Source of the DNA: Paractinoplanes maris
GTDB taxonomy: Bacteria; Actinomycetota; Actinomycetes; Mycobacteriales; Micromonosporaceae
DNA length: 64,000 nucleotides
Direction of reading: 5' to 3'
NCBI RefSeq assembly: GCF_023544465.1
Contig: NZ_JALPVL010000010.1
Coordinates: forward strand, 310,001-374,000
In this document: in pieces, positions 42,081 to 50,710 of the stretch
How the letters are laid out: every line of letters begins with the position of its first letter
How positions within the stretch are numbered: the first letter of the stretch is position 1
Translations under genes and position numbers: made by a program
Notes under the pieces: model-generated
What the model saw: only the letters and a program-made list of their open reading frames with translations
Databases searched by the model: none
What the model was told of the DNA's origin: nothing

Positions 42081-43178
42081 CTAGGAGACGTCGGCGTGGT
42101 CGAGGGGCGCTGACCACCCGGACAGGACCTCGGCGACGGTTACGGCGGTGGGGGGTTGTGGTTCCCGGGCCGGCGTACGCCCGAAGCGCGGGGCCGGCGC
42201 GGGCTGGGTGACACCGTCGACGTCGAGGAACGCGTGACGGGCCTGGTTGTGTGGGTGGGCCGGCGCCTCGGTGGGGGAGAGGACCGGCGCCACGCAGGCG
42301 TCCAGGCCGGTGAAGACCGCGGTCCACTCGTCGCGGGTGCGGGACGCGAAGCGTGCGGTGAAGCGCGCCCGCAGCTCCGGCCAGCCCGCCGCGTCGTACT
42401 GGTCGGGCAGCACTTCGCCGGTGAGGCCGAGACCGCCGAGCAGGGCCTGGTAGAAGGGCGGTTCGAGCGCCCCGACAGCCATGAACCCACCGTCGGCCGT
42501 CTCGTACGTGTCGTAGAACGGCGCCCCACCGTCGAGCAGGTTGGCCCCGCGCCCGCCCGGCCACGCGCCGCCACCGATCATCCCGTGCAGGAAGGTCGTC
42601 AGCAGCGCCGACCCGTCCACCATGGCCGCGTCGACGACCTGCCCGCGCCCCGACCGCGAGCGTTCCAGCAGTGCCGCCAGCACACCGACCGCGAGCAGCA
42701 TGCCCCCGCCGGCGAAGTCGCCCAGCAGGTTGATCGGCGCGTGCGGCCGTTGCCCGTCGCGGCCCAGCGGCTCCAGGGCCCCGGCCACGGCGATGTAGTC
42801 GATGTCGTGCCCGGCCCGCGCGGCCAGCGGCCCGTCCTGCCCCCAGCCGGTCATCCGCGCGTACACCAGCCGCGGGTTGATCCTCTCGCACTCGGCCGGG
42901 CCGAAGCCGAGGCGTTCGGCGACGCCCGGCCGGTAGCCCTCGACCAGCACGTCGGCCCGCGCGATCAGGCTCAGCAGCTCGGCCAGACCGGCCTGGGTCT
43001 TGAGGTCGACGACGACCGTGCGGCGGCCGCGATCGAGCGGGCCCGGTGGCAGGAGCGGGCCGCCGGGCCGGTCGACGCGCACCACGTCGGCGCCGAGGTC
43101 GGCCAGCATCATGCACCCGAACGGCCCGGGGGCCAGCCCGGCCAGCTCGACCACCCGGACGCCGGACAGCGCCGTCAT
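42081..43178 (-). CDS. Alpha-methylacyl-CoA racemase (CoA-transferase family III)
   Basis: A 365-residue CaiB/BaiF-family protein. The opening SGVRVVELAGLAPGPFGCMMLADLGADVVRVDRP binds CoA. The racemase residues are recognisable: His in AGHDIDYIAVAG, Asp in VVDAAMVDGSALL and Glu in VGALEPPFY. It should interconvert 2R- and 2S-methylacyl-CoA so that branched acids can enter beta-oxidation. The start overlaps the stop of the upstream multifunctional enzyme gene as ATGA. It is the last gene of a four-gene operon. Confidence 0.93.
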   Translation of the reverse strand: MTALSGVRVVELAGLAPGPFGCMMLADLGADVVRVDRPGGPLLPPGPLDRGRRTVVVDLKTQAGLAELLSLIARADVLVEGYRPGVAERLGFGPAECERINPRLVYARMTGWGQDGPLAARAGHDIDYIAVAGALEPLGRDGQRPHAPINLLGDFAGGGMLLAVGVLAALLERSRSGRGQVVDAAMVDGSALLTTFLHGMIGGGAWPGGRGANLLDGGAPFYDTYETADGGFMAVGALEPPFYQALLGGLGLTGEVLPDQYDAAGWPELRARFTARFASRTRDEWTAVFTGLDACVAPVLSPTEAPAHPHNQARHAFLDVDGVTQPAPAPRFGRTPAREPQPPTAVTVAEVLSGWSAPLDHADVS

Positions 43179-45184
43179 GCGGGCTCGAACCGTTTGCCGT
43201 AGCGCGCGGCCAGCACCGAGGCCCGCCCCCGGAAGTCGTCGTGCTGCCGGGCGAAGCGCAGCACCCCGCCCGTCCAGGCCGGGTAGCCGATGCCGAGGAT
43301 CGAGCCGACGTTGCCGTCCTCCTCGGTGCGCAGCACCCCCTCGTCCAGGCAGGCCCGGGCGTCGAGGGCCTCGGCGAACAGGAACCGGTCCTGCAGGTCC
43401 TCGAACGGCACGGCCCGGCCGTCGGCTGTGGCCAGCTCGGCCAGTCCCGGCCACAGGCCGGTGCGCTTGCCGTCCTCGTACGCGTAGAAGCCGCGCCCGG
43501 CCGCGCGGCCCGGCCGGTCGTGCTGGTCGACCATGGTGTCGACCAGGACGTGCGACGGCTGCTCGGTCAGGCCCTCGGCGGCCGCGTTCTGCCGGCGGAT
43601 GCGCTGCACCAGCGAGAGACTGACCTCGTCGGCCAGCGCCAGGGGACCGGTCGGGTAGCCGGCCTGCAGCGCCGCGTGCTCGATCGACGCGGCCGGCACC
43701 CCCTCGGCGAGCATGCCGATCGCCTCGTCGATGAACTTGCCGATCACCCGGCTGGTGAAGAAGCCGCGCCCGTCGTTGACCACGATCGGCGTCTTGCCGA
43801 TCCGCCGGGCCAGGTCGAACGCCCGGGCCACGGCCTCGTCCCCCGTCTGCTCACCGACGATGATCTCGAGCAGCGGCATCTTGCCCACCGGCGAGAAGAA
43901 GTGCATGCCGACGAACGCCTCCGGACGGGAGACACCGGCGGCCAGACCGGTGATCGGCAGCGTGGACGTGTTCGACGCGATCAGCGCGCCCGGCGCGAGG
44001 ACCGGTTCGAGCGAGGCGTAGACCTCCTGCTTCAACGCCGGGTCCTCGAACACGGCCTCGATGACGACGTCGCACCCGGCCAGGTCGGCCACGTCGGCCG
44101 TGGTGGTGATCCGCTCGTGCTGGGCCGCGCGGGCCGCCAGCTCGGGGGTCACGTCCTTGACCACCACGTCGAGGCCGGCCTTGGCGCAGGCCAGCGCGAT
44201 GCCCGCGCCCATCATGCCCGCGCCCAGCACCGCCACCTTGCGGGCCGGCGACACCTCGACACTCGGGCGGGCGAGGCCGCCGTTGACCGCGCGCATGTCG
44301 AAGAACAGCGCGCCGATCAGGTTTTTGGCGATCTGACCGGTGAGCAGGCTGATCAGGTGCCGCGTCTCGATGACCTGGGCCGTTTCGAAGTCGACCTGGG
44401 CGCCCTCGACCGCGGTGGCCAGGATCTTTTCCGGCGCGGGCAGCGAGGCGCCTTTGAGCTGCTGGCGCAGGGTGGCCGGGAAGGCCGGCAGCTGGGCCGC
44501 GAGCTTGGGGGAGGAGGGTGTGCCGCCGGGCATCCGGTAGCCCTCGCGGTCCCACGGCTGGGCCGCGTCCGGGTTGGCGGCGATCCACGCCCGGGCCCGC
44601 TCGGTCAGCGCGGAGGGCGTCGGCACGACCTCGTCGACCAGGCCGTTGTCGCGCGCGTCGGCCGGGCGCAGGCGCCGGCCGCTGAGCAGCCAGGTGGTGA
44701 GCGCCGGGGCCAGGCCGAGCATCCGGACCGTACGGGTCACGCCACCAGCCCCCGGCAGCAGGCCCAGCGTGACCTCGGGGAAGCCGAGCCGGGTGCCCGG
44801 CGCGTCGAGCGCGATGCGGTGATGGCAGGCCAGTGCCACCTCCAGACCGCCGCCCAGCGCGGCCCCGTTGATCGCGGCGACCACCGGCCGGCCGTAGGTC
44901 TCCAGGCGCCGGAAATCCCGCTTGATCGTCGATAGCAGCTCGAACAGCGCCGGCGCGTCGTCCCTGGTGGCGCGGGCCATCGAGGGCAGGTCACCACCGG
45001 CGAAGAACGTCGTCTTGGCGCTGGTCACAATCACTCCGGTGACCTGCTCCCGCTCGGCTTCGAGCCGGTCGAGGGCCGCGGTCATGGCGGCCACGTAGGT
45101 GGCGTTCATGGTGTTCGCGCTCTGGGTGGGGTCGTCCAGGGTGAGGGTGACGACGCCGTCGCCGTCGCGCTCGTAGTTGATCAT
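43175..45184 (-). CDS. FadB-type enoyl-CoA hydratase/3-hydroxyacyl-CoA dehydrogenase
   Basis: A 669-residue bifunctional beta-oxidation enzyme. The N-terminal crotonase domain (1-200) has oxyanion-hole segments FFAGGDLPSM and NGAALGGGLEVALACHHRIAL and a catalytic Glu in GFPEVTLGLLPGAGG. The 3-hydroxyacyl-CoA dehydrogenase has NAD loop VAVLGAGMMGAGIALACAKAG, catalytic His in GMHFFSPVGKMPLLEII, and a C-terminal helical part. The stretch after the Rossmann second strand (VKDVTPELAARAAQHERITTTAD) is about 20 residues shorter than I expect. ATG 45184 overlaps the thiolase stop by one base. Confidence 0.93.
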   Translation of the reverse strand: MINYERDGDGVVTLTLDDPTQSANTMNATYVAAMTAALDRLEAEREQVTGVIVTSAKTTFFAGGDLPSMARATRDDAPALFELLSTIKRDFRRLETYGRPVVAAINGAALGGGLEVALACHHRIALDAPGTRLGFPEVTLGLLPGAGGVTRTVRMLGLAPALTTWLLSGRRLRPADARDNGLVDEVVPTPSALTERARAWIAANPDAAQPWDREGYRMPGGTPSSPKLAAQLPAFPATLRQQLKGASLPAPEKILATAVEGAQVDFETAQVIETRHLISLLTGQIAKNLIGALFFDMRAVNGGLARPSVEVSPARKVAVLGAGMMGAGIALACAKAGLDVVVKDVTPELAARAAQHERITTTADVADLAGCDVVIEAVFEDPALKQEVYASLEPVLAPGALIASNTSTLPITGLAAGVSRPEAFVGMHFFSPVGKMPLLEIIVGEQTGDEAVARAFDLARRIGKTPIVVNDGRGFFTSRVIGKFIDEAIGMLAEGVPAASIEHAALQAGYPTGPLALADEVSLSLVQRIRRQNAAAEGLTEQPSHVLVDTMVDQHDRPGRAAGRGFYAYEDGKRTGLWPGLAELATADGRAVPFEDLQDRFLFAEALDARACLDEGVLRTEEDGNVGSILGIGYPAWTGGVLRFARQHDDFRGRASVLAARYGKRFEPA

Positions 45185-46389
45185 CAGAGCCTCTCCAGGA
45201 CGGTCGCGACGCCCATGCCGCCGCCGATGCACAGGGTGACCACGGCCCGCCGCTGATCACGGCGTTCCAGCTCGTCGAGCGCGGTGCCGAGCAGCATCGC
45301 GCCGGTCGCGCCGAGCGGGTGCCCGAGCGCGATCGCGCCGCCGTTGACATTCACCCGCTCCGGATCGAGCTCGAGGTCACGGATGTATTTGAGGACCACG
45401 GCGGCGAACGCCTCGTTGATCTCGAACAGGTCGACGTCGCCGACGGTCAGCCCGGCCGCGGCCAGGGCCTTGCGGGTGGCCGGCGCCGGGCCGGTCAGCA
45501 TCAGGGTCGGGTCGGCCCCGGTCACGGCGGCCCCGGCGATGCGGGCGCGCGGGGCCAGGCCGAGCTCCTCGCCGACCTGGGCCGAGCCGATCAGGACGAC
45601 CGCGGCCCCGTCCACGATGCCGGACGAGTTGCCCGCGTGATGGACGTGCTCGATCCGCTCGAGCCAGTGGAACTTGCGCAGCGCCACCGTGTCGAAGAAC
45701 TCCGTCCGGGCGAACGACGGCTTGAGCTTGCCCAGCCCCTCGACCGTGGTGCCGGGCCGGGGATGCTCGTCGGCGGTGAGGATGTCGAGACCGTTCTCGT
45801 CGCGGACCGGCACGATCGAGCGCGCGAAGTGGCCGCCCGCCTGCGCCTTGGCCGCTCGGTCCTGCGACAGCACGGCCCAGGCGTCGACTCGCTCGCGGGT
45901 GAAGCCCTCGAGCGTGGCGATGAGGTCGGCGCTGATGCCCTGGGGCACGAAGTCGGTCGCGAACGCGGTCTCGGGGTCGAGGAACCAGGCGCCGCCGTCG
46001 GAGCCCATCGGGTTGCGCGACATCGACTCGACGCCGCCCGCCACGATCAGGTGCTCCCAGCCGGAGCGGATGCGGGCCGCGGCCTGGTTGACGGCCTCGA
46101 GGCCGGAGCCGCAGAACCGGTCGAGCTGCACGCCGGCGACGGTGTCGGGCAGGCCGGCCAGCAGCGCGGCCGAGCGGGCCAGGTCGCCGCCCTGCTCGCC
46201 GACCGGGGTCACGATGCCGAGCACCAGGTCGTCGATGCGGGCCGGGTCGAGGCCGGGCAGCCGGCTGCGCAGGGTGTCGAGCAGACCGGTGACCAGCGAG
46301 ATCGGCTTCACGCCGTGCAGGGCGCCATTTTCCTTGCCCCGGCCGCGGGGAGTGCGCAGAGCCTCGTACACATAGGCATCAGAGGGCAC
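45184..46389 (-). CDS. Acetyl-CoA C-acyltransferase (thiolase, FadA type)
   Basis: A 401-residue degradative thiolase with nucleophile C93 in LDRFCGSGLEAV, GGVESMSRNPMGSD, the GHPLGATGA motif and the second catalytic Cys in TLCIGGGMG. It cleaves 3-ketoacyl-CoA to acetyl-CoA and a shortened acyl-CoA. GTG 46389 lies 11 bases inside the acyl-CoA dehydrogenase gene, and its stop overlaps the FadB start. The operon order is dehydrogenase, thiolase, FadB, racemase. Confidence 0.95.
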   Translation of the reverse strand: MPSDAYVYEALRTPRGRGKENGALHGVKPISLVTGLLDTLRSRLPGLDPARIDDLVLGIVTPVGEQGGDLARSAALLAGLPDTVAGVQLDRFCGSGLEAVNQAAARIRSGWEHLIVAGGVESMSRNPMGSDGGAWFLDPETAFATDFVPQGISADLIATLEGFTRERVDAWAVLSQDRAAKAQAGGHFARSIVPVRDENGLDILTADEHPRPGTTVEGLGKLKPSFARTEFFDTVALRKFHWLERIEHVHHAGNSSGIVDGAAVVLIGSAQVGEELGLAPRARIAGAAVTGADPTLMLTGPAPATRKALAAAGLTVGDVDLFEINEAFAAVVLKYIRDLELDPERVNVNGGAIALGHPLGATGAMLLGTALDELERRDQRRAVVTLCIGGGMGVATVLERL

Positions 46390-47542
46390 GGGCGATCAGC
46401 TCCTTCATGATCTCGTTCGTCCCGCCGTAGATCTTCTGGACGCGGGCATCGGCATACATCCGGGCGATCGGGTACTCCGTCGTGTAGCCGTAACCGCCGA
46501 AGATCTGCAGGCAGCGGTCGACCACCTCGCACTGGCCCTCGGTGAGCCACGCTTTGGCCATGGCGGCGGTCGCCACATCGAGCTCCCCTCGGGTGTGCCG
46601 GGTGATGCAGTCGTCCAGGAACACGCGCGAGACCCTCGTTCTGGTTGCGCAGTCGGCGAGAACCATCCGGGTGTTCTGGTGGCCGATGAGCGGCTTGCCG
46701 AAGGCGGTCCGCTCCTTCGCGTACGCCGTGGCCAGCTCGACCGCCCGCTGCATGGCCGCCACCGCGCCGACCCCGATGACCAGCCGTTCCTGGGGGAGCT
46801 GCCGCATCATCTGGAAGAACCCCGAGCCCTCGGACTCCAGCAGGTTGGCCACCGGCACCCGGAAGTCGTCGAAGAACAGCTCGGCGGTGTCGTTGGAGTG
46901 CAGCCCGATCTTCTCGAGCAGCCGCCCCCGCCGGAACCCGGGTGCGTCGTCGCGCAGCTCGCAGACGATCAGGCTGATGCCGGCCGCCCGCTGCGACGGA
47001 TCGGTCTTCACGGCCAGGATCAGCAGGTCGGCGACACCACCGTTGGTGATGAAGGTCTTGGAGCCGCTGATCACGTAGTGGTCGCCGTCGCGTACGGCCC
47101 GGGTCTTGATCTCCTGGAGGTCGGAGCCGCCGCCGGGCTCGGTCATGCCGATCGCGCCGACCAGCTCACCCGAGCACAGTCCGGGCAGCCACCGCCGCTT
47201 CTGCTCGTCGTTCCCGTACGCCACCAGGTAGCCCGTGACGATGCCGGAGTGCACAGCCAGGCCCAGGCTGCCCTCCCCGGTCAGCGTCTGCTCGTGCAGC
47301 AGCACCGCCTCGTGGGTGAAGTCGCCACCGCCCCCGCCGTACTCCTCGGGCACGCTCAGTCCGAGCAGCCCCAGCTCGCCGGCCTTGAGGTAGTGCTCCC
47401 GATCGGGATGACCCTGCTGCTCGTGCCGGGCCGCGTGCGGCAGCACCTCTTTGAGGAAGAAACCGCGGGCCAGCTCGGCCAGGTCGTCGTGTTCGGGCTC
47501 GAGCCACGCCGGGGCATAGCCGTCCAGTCCTGGGGTGGGCAT
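46379..47542 (-). CDS. Acyl-CoA dehydrogenase (long-chain-type)
   Basis: A 387-residue FAD enzyme with IGMTEPGGGSDLQEIKTRA and YVISGSKTFITNG for FAD and substrate binding, and the C-terminal IYGGTNEIMKELIARAL. The last motif has Gly where medium-chain enzymes have the base Glu. As in long-chain and isovaleryl-CoA dehydrogenases, the base is then probably the Glu in LPQERLVIG. It makes the first double bond of beta-oxidation. ATG 47542 has GGTAGGA upstream and is preferred to 47581. It is the first gene of the operon. Confidence 0.95.
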   Translation of the reverse strand: MPTPGLDGYAPAWLEPEHDDLAELARGFFLKEVLPHAARHEQQGHPDREHYLKAGELGLLGLSVPEEYGGGGGDFTHEAVLLHEQTLTGEGSLGLAVHSGIVTGYLVAYGNDEQKRRWLPGLCSGELVGAIGMTEPGGGSDLQEIKTRAVRDGDHYVISGSKTFITNGGVADLLILAVKTDPSQRAAGISLIVCELRDDAPGFRRGRLLEKIGLHSNDTAELFFDDFRVPVANLLESEGSGFFQMMRQLPQERLVIGVGAVAAMQRAVELATAYAKERTAFGKPLIGHQNTRMVLADCATRTRVSRVFLDDCITRHTRGELDVATAAMAKAWLTEGQCEVVDRCLQIFGGYGYTTEYPIARMYADARVQKIYGGTNEIMKELIARAL

Positions 47543-47560
47543 GGGTCCTACCTTTTCGGC

Positions 47561-47581
47561 TTGTTGGCGGGGTGTCAACAA
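47561..47581. promoter_or_regulatory. Inverted repeat operator of the beta-oxidation operon
   Basis: TTGTTG at 47561-47566 and CAACAA at 47576-47581 flank a nine-base centre between the divergent acyl-CoA dehydrogenase operon and the TetR gene. A TTGACA box for the operon lies on the minus strand within it. Binding by the TetR protein is inferred. Confidence 0.5.
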
Positions 47582-47604
47582 CTGGGTGCAGTATGGTCGT
47601 CGAG

Positions 47605-48204
47605 GTGAGTGTCGAGGCAGGCCCGCGCCGCCGGCTGGAACCGGACGCGCGGCGGGAGCAGATCCTGTCGGTGGCGGTGCGGTTGTTCGGGGAGCGCGGT
47701 TACGCCGAGGTCTCCACCACCGACGTCGCGCGCGGGGCGGGCGTGGCCCGCGGCCTGGTCAACCACTACTTCGGCACCAAGAAAGACCTCTATCTCGACG
47801 TCATCCGGGTGATGCTGACCGTCCCCGGGGTGGCGATCACCAGCCTGCCCCAGGGTGACCTGCCGACCCGGGCCGACGCGATCGTCGGGTGGTATCTCGA
47901 CGTGGTCTCCCGGCACAGCCGCTCGTGGCTGGCCGCCATCACGGCCGGCGGCATGGCCGGCGACTCCGACGTCGATCGGGTCATCGCCAAGGCCATCGAC
48001 GACGCCGCCGACGCCGTGCTGCGCGCCGTCGGCCACGAGTCGCCCGGCCCGGCCCTGCACGCGATGGCCCGCTCCTATGTGGGCCTGGCCGTCTCCACCG
48101 CCAGCGAATGGTTGCGCCGCGGCGTGCTCACCCGGGCCCAGGTACACCGCCTGCTCGCCGCCACCCTGCTCACCATGGTCGAGCAGGTCTTCCCGGACGC
48201 TTAG
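47605..48204 (+). CDS. TetR family regulator of the adjacent beta-oxidation operon
   Basis: A 199-residue TetR protein. DARREQILSVAVRLFGERGYAEVSTTDVARGAGVARGLVNHYFGTKKDLYLDV is the helix-turn-helix (about residues 12-65). The C-terminal domain, which in this group often binds acyl-CoA, ends in an arginine-rich helix. TATGGT lies seven bases before GTG 47605, so that start is preferred; ATG 47593 is also in frame. It probably represses the divergent acyl-CoA dehydrogenase operon until a fatty acyl-CoA is present. Confidence 0.88.
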   Translation: MSVEAGPRRRLEPDARREQILSVAVRLFGERGYAEVSTTDVARGAGVARGLVNHYFGTKKDLYLDVIRVMLTVPGVAITSLPQGDLPTRADAIVGWYLDVVSRHSRSWLAAITAGGMAGDSDVDRVIAKAIDDAADAVLRAVGHESPGPALHAMARSYVGLAVSTASEWLRRGVLTRAQVHRLLAATLLTMVEQVFPDA

Positions 48205-48256
48205 CGCCGCGACCACCCGCCGCGACCACCCGCCGCGCCTGCCCGCCGCGACCACC
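48205..48256. repeat. 13-bp tandem repeat after the TetR stop codon
   Basis: Four 13-base units CGCCGCGACCACC (third copy CGCCGCGCCTGCC) follow the TAG at once and lie between the converging TetR and sialidase-like genes. Confidence 0.85.
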
Positions 48257-48298
48257 CGCGCTGCCGCCGCCCCCGAGGCAGGGCGGCCGCGGCGCGAG

Positions 48299-49330
48299 TC
48301 AGGCCGGGTAGTCGGACGGTGTCGTGAAGAAGCCGATCACGGTGGCCTCGTTGACGTCGAACCCGAGGGTGAGGAACCGGCCCGGCTCCACCTCGACACT
48401 CGACGGGTTGGCCTGGTCGGAGTGGCCCGAGTCGTAGAGCTGGACGTCGCCGTACCCGTCCCACGTCTTGCGCGGGTCGCGCACGAGCCGCCCCACCGTC
48501 TCGCGGTGCCCCACCCACCGCGAGGACAGATCGCCATAGGTGACCAGCACCTCGCCCGAGCTGAGGGCCAGCGCGTGGTGCGACTGGGCCGGCATGTCGG
48601 TCGGCTGCTTCTCGGTCCAGGTGTGCCCGTTGTCCGACGAGCGGCTGAGGTAGGCCCGGTTCTCCGTGGTCCGGATCAGCGCGACCAGCTCGCCGTCGTC
48701 CAGCAGGGTCAGCGTCGGCTCCTGGTAGTGGATGCCGCCCGCCTCGTCCTCGGCCAGCAGTACCTCGCTCGCGGCCGGCCAGGTCAGCCCGCCGTCGGTG
48801 CTGCGGACGACCGTCGCCTGCATCCACTTGTGACCCGGCAGCCGGCCGTAGAGCGGCAGGAGCACGTCCCCGTCGGGCAGCTGGGTCGCCGCGCCGTGCG
48901 AGGCGGCCCAGGTCGGCACGGCCGGGTGGTAGCGGCCGTTCTCGTGGATCATGTTGGTGCCGACCTCGATGGCGTCGCTCCAGGTGCGGCCGCCGTCGGT
49001 GCTGCGGTGCACGAACGTCCCGTAGGTCGAGTGCAGCGGCGGGTTGGTGCTCCAGTTGATCACGAAGTAGCTGAGCAGCAGGGTGCCGTCGGCCAGCACC
49101 CCCAGCTTGGGGTCGCGGTCGTCCCACTGCCCGTCGACCACCACGCGCGGCTCCGACCAGGTCTGCCCGCCGTCGGCGCTCTCGACCACGGCGAGGCGCC
49201 CGTCCGACCGTACGTGTGCGGTGCCCTCGCGATAGGCCGCCAGCAGCCGGCCGTCGGCCAGTTTGACGATGTCGGGGAAGTGCGCCAGCAGACCGTCTTC
49301 GGCCCGGGCCACAGTGAACGGCGTCGGCAT
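48299..49330 (-). CDS. Sialidase-like six-bladed beta-propeller protein
   Basis: A 343-residue exo-alpha-sialidase/BNR-repeat protein with four Asp boxes: SADGGQTW, STDGGRTW, STDGGLTW and SSDNGHTW. RLLAAYREGTAH near the start could supply one substrate Arg. IHYQEPTLTLLDDGE carries a Glu in the place of the sialidase acid/base. There is no signal peptide, so it acts inside the cell or is misannotated by homology alone. GGAGG lies nine bases before ATG 49330; the frame upstream to 49975 is a shadow. The substrate may be a glycoside other than sialic acid. Confidence 0.82.
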   Translation of the reverse strand: MPTPFTVARAEDGLLAHFPDIVKLADGRLLAAYREGTAHVRSDGRLAVVESADGGQTWSEPRVVVDGQWDDRDPKLGVLADGTLLLSYFVINWSTNPPLHSTYGTFVHRSTDGGRTWSDAIEVGTNMIHENGRYHPAVPTWAASHGAATQLPDGDVLLPLYGRLPGHKWMQATVVRSTDGGLTWPAASEVLLAEDEAGGIHYQEPTLTLLDDGELVALIRTTENRAYLSRSSDNGHTWTEKQPTDMPAQSHHALALSSGEVLVTYGDLSSRWVGHRETVGRLVRDPRKTWDGYGDVQLYDSGHSDQANPSSVEVEPGRFLTLGFDVNEATVIGFFTTPSDYPA

Positions 49331-49480
49331 GCTCGTACCTCCAAGGTTCCGGCTCCGCGTCCATCTAACCGCGTGCCGGACCGGCCCCGGACCCGGCCCC
49401 GCGGCCGCTCCGCTGACCAGTGGTTCCTCAGCGGGGTCACGCCCCACCGCGCCGGCGGCGGGAACGGTAGGATCGGCGGC

Positions 49481-50176
49481 ATCGACAGCACTGTCACGCT
49501 CTGGCGGCCCACCGGGCAGGCCGAACTCGACCTCGTCGCCGGGTCCGGCTGGCGAGCGTGGCCGGCGCCGCTGTCCGCGGTGCCCGACCGGCGGCAGGCG
49601 ACAGCGATCGTCCGCGACGAAATCGTGCCGGCCGAGGGTGTCGGCTATGTGACCCGGTTCGAGGTCGACCGCGCCTTCTTCGACGGCCGTGGCGCCGGTC
49701 AGGTCCCGGCCGAGGATCTCGACGATTTCAACCGGCACGTCACCGGGGCCATCGTCGAGGAGGCCGACTACCGCGGCCCGGTCGCCGCCGAGGAGTTCGC
49801 CGAGGCCGAGGCCGTGCTCGGCCGGCCGCTCCCGGCCGCGTGGCGCGAGCATCTGCAGTCGGCCTCGTGGTTCCGCCGCGGCTGGCTGGCCGACAGCGGG
49901 GCGTATGTCTGGCTGCACACCCCGCGCGAGATGCTCGAGATCCACGCGGCCTGGCAGGACTCGGTGGCCGCCCATCCCGGCATCGCCATCATCGGCGGCG
50001 ACGGCTCCCGCGAGCAGCTGGTGCTCGACCTGCGCGCCGATCCGCCTCCGGTGCTGCTGGCCGACCTGGCCAGCGAGGGCTGGAACACCACGTTCCGCCA
50101 GTCGGCCGACGTCACCGAGCTGATCTCACGGGTCGAGGCGGGCACCTTCGAGTTCGACTTCGGCAAGGACTCCTGA
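49481..50176 (+). CDS. SMI1/KNR4-like (SUKH) domain fusion protein
   Basis: About 231 residues. The N-terminal half (VTLWRPTGQAELDLVAGSGWRAWPAPL...GVGYVTRFEVDRAFFDG...VPAEDLDDFN) resembles a family often labelled ADP-ribosylation/crystallin J1. The C-terminal half (AEAEAVLGRPLPAAWREHLQSASWFRRGWLADSGAYVWLHTP) resembles SUKH/SMI1-KNR4 proteins, a fold used in toxin immunity. No ATG, GTG or TTG lies where the protein should begin. TAGGAT is seven bases before ATC 49481, which may be a rare start or a mutated ATG; the first normal start, GTG 49580, would remove about 33 residues. Confidence 0.65.
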   Translation: MDSTVTLWRPTGQAELDLVAGSGWRAWPAPLSAVPDRRQATAIVRDEIVPAEGVGYVTRFEVDRAFFDGRGAGQVPAEDLDDFNRHVTGAIVEEADYRGPVAAEEFAEAEAVLGRPLPAAWREHLQSASWFRRGWLADSGAYVWLHTPREMLEIHAAWQDSVAAHPGIAIIGGDGSREQLVLDLRADPPPVLLADLASEGWNTTFRQSADVTELISRVEAGTFEFDFGKDS

Positions 50177-50246
50177 GGCTGTCCCGTCGATCACGTCGGT
50201 GCGAGGCGAGGTGCGGGACGTCCGGCGCCGCCCCGCATGATCGGGC

Positions 50247-50696
50247 TCAGGGCAACGGTTTCACGAAGAAGACCCGGCGGAAACCGTGCTCGGTCGACCG
50301 CCCGACCTCCCGGAACCCGCGCCGCGGGTAATACGCGATGTTCTCGGTCATCGCCTCGTTGGTGCAGAGGCGCACCTCGGGCAGCCCCAGCGATCGGGCC
50401 CGCTCGTCGGCGAACGCCAGGAGCTGCCCGCCGACACCTCGGCCCTGCGCGGCGGGCGCCACCGCGATCGTCACCACCTCGAGGTGGTCCGCGGACGTCT
50501 CGAGGTGCAGCACGCCGAGGATGTCGTCGCCGTCGACCGCGACCCAGCAGCGCCCGGCGGCCACCAGGGCGTCGTAGTCGGCCTCCATCGGCATGGGCCG
50601 GCACCCGATCCGCGGGATGTAGAGCGTGAACGCGTCGTCGACCAGCCGCCGCACGCGGGCCGCGTCGTCGGAACCGTGGGCCGGCCGGATGTCCAT
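50247..50696 (-). CDS. GNAT family N-acetyltransferase
   Basis: A 149-residue acetyltransferase with DIRPAHGSDDAARVRRLVDDAF, acetyl-CoA loop VAPAAQGRGVGGQLLAFADE (about 85-104), NEAMTENIAYYPRRGFREV, and an Arg-rich end. It acetylates an unknown amine. GAGGG lies just before ATG 50696. It begins 15 bases after the stop of the Hsp70-FHA gene and may be in one transcript with it. Confidence 0.88.
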   Translation of the reverse strand: MDIRPAHGSDDAARVRRLVDDAFTLYIPRIGCRPMPMEADYDALVAAGRCWVAVDGDDILGVLHLETSADHLEVVTIAVAPAAQGRGVGGQLLAFADERARSLGLPEVRLCTNEAMTENIAYYPRRGFREVGRSTEHGFRRVFFVKPLP

Positions 50697-50710
50697 GCCC
50701 TCACTGTGCC

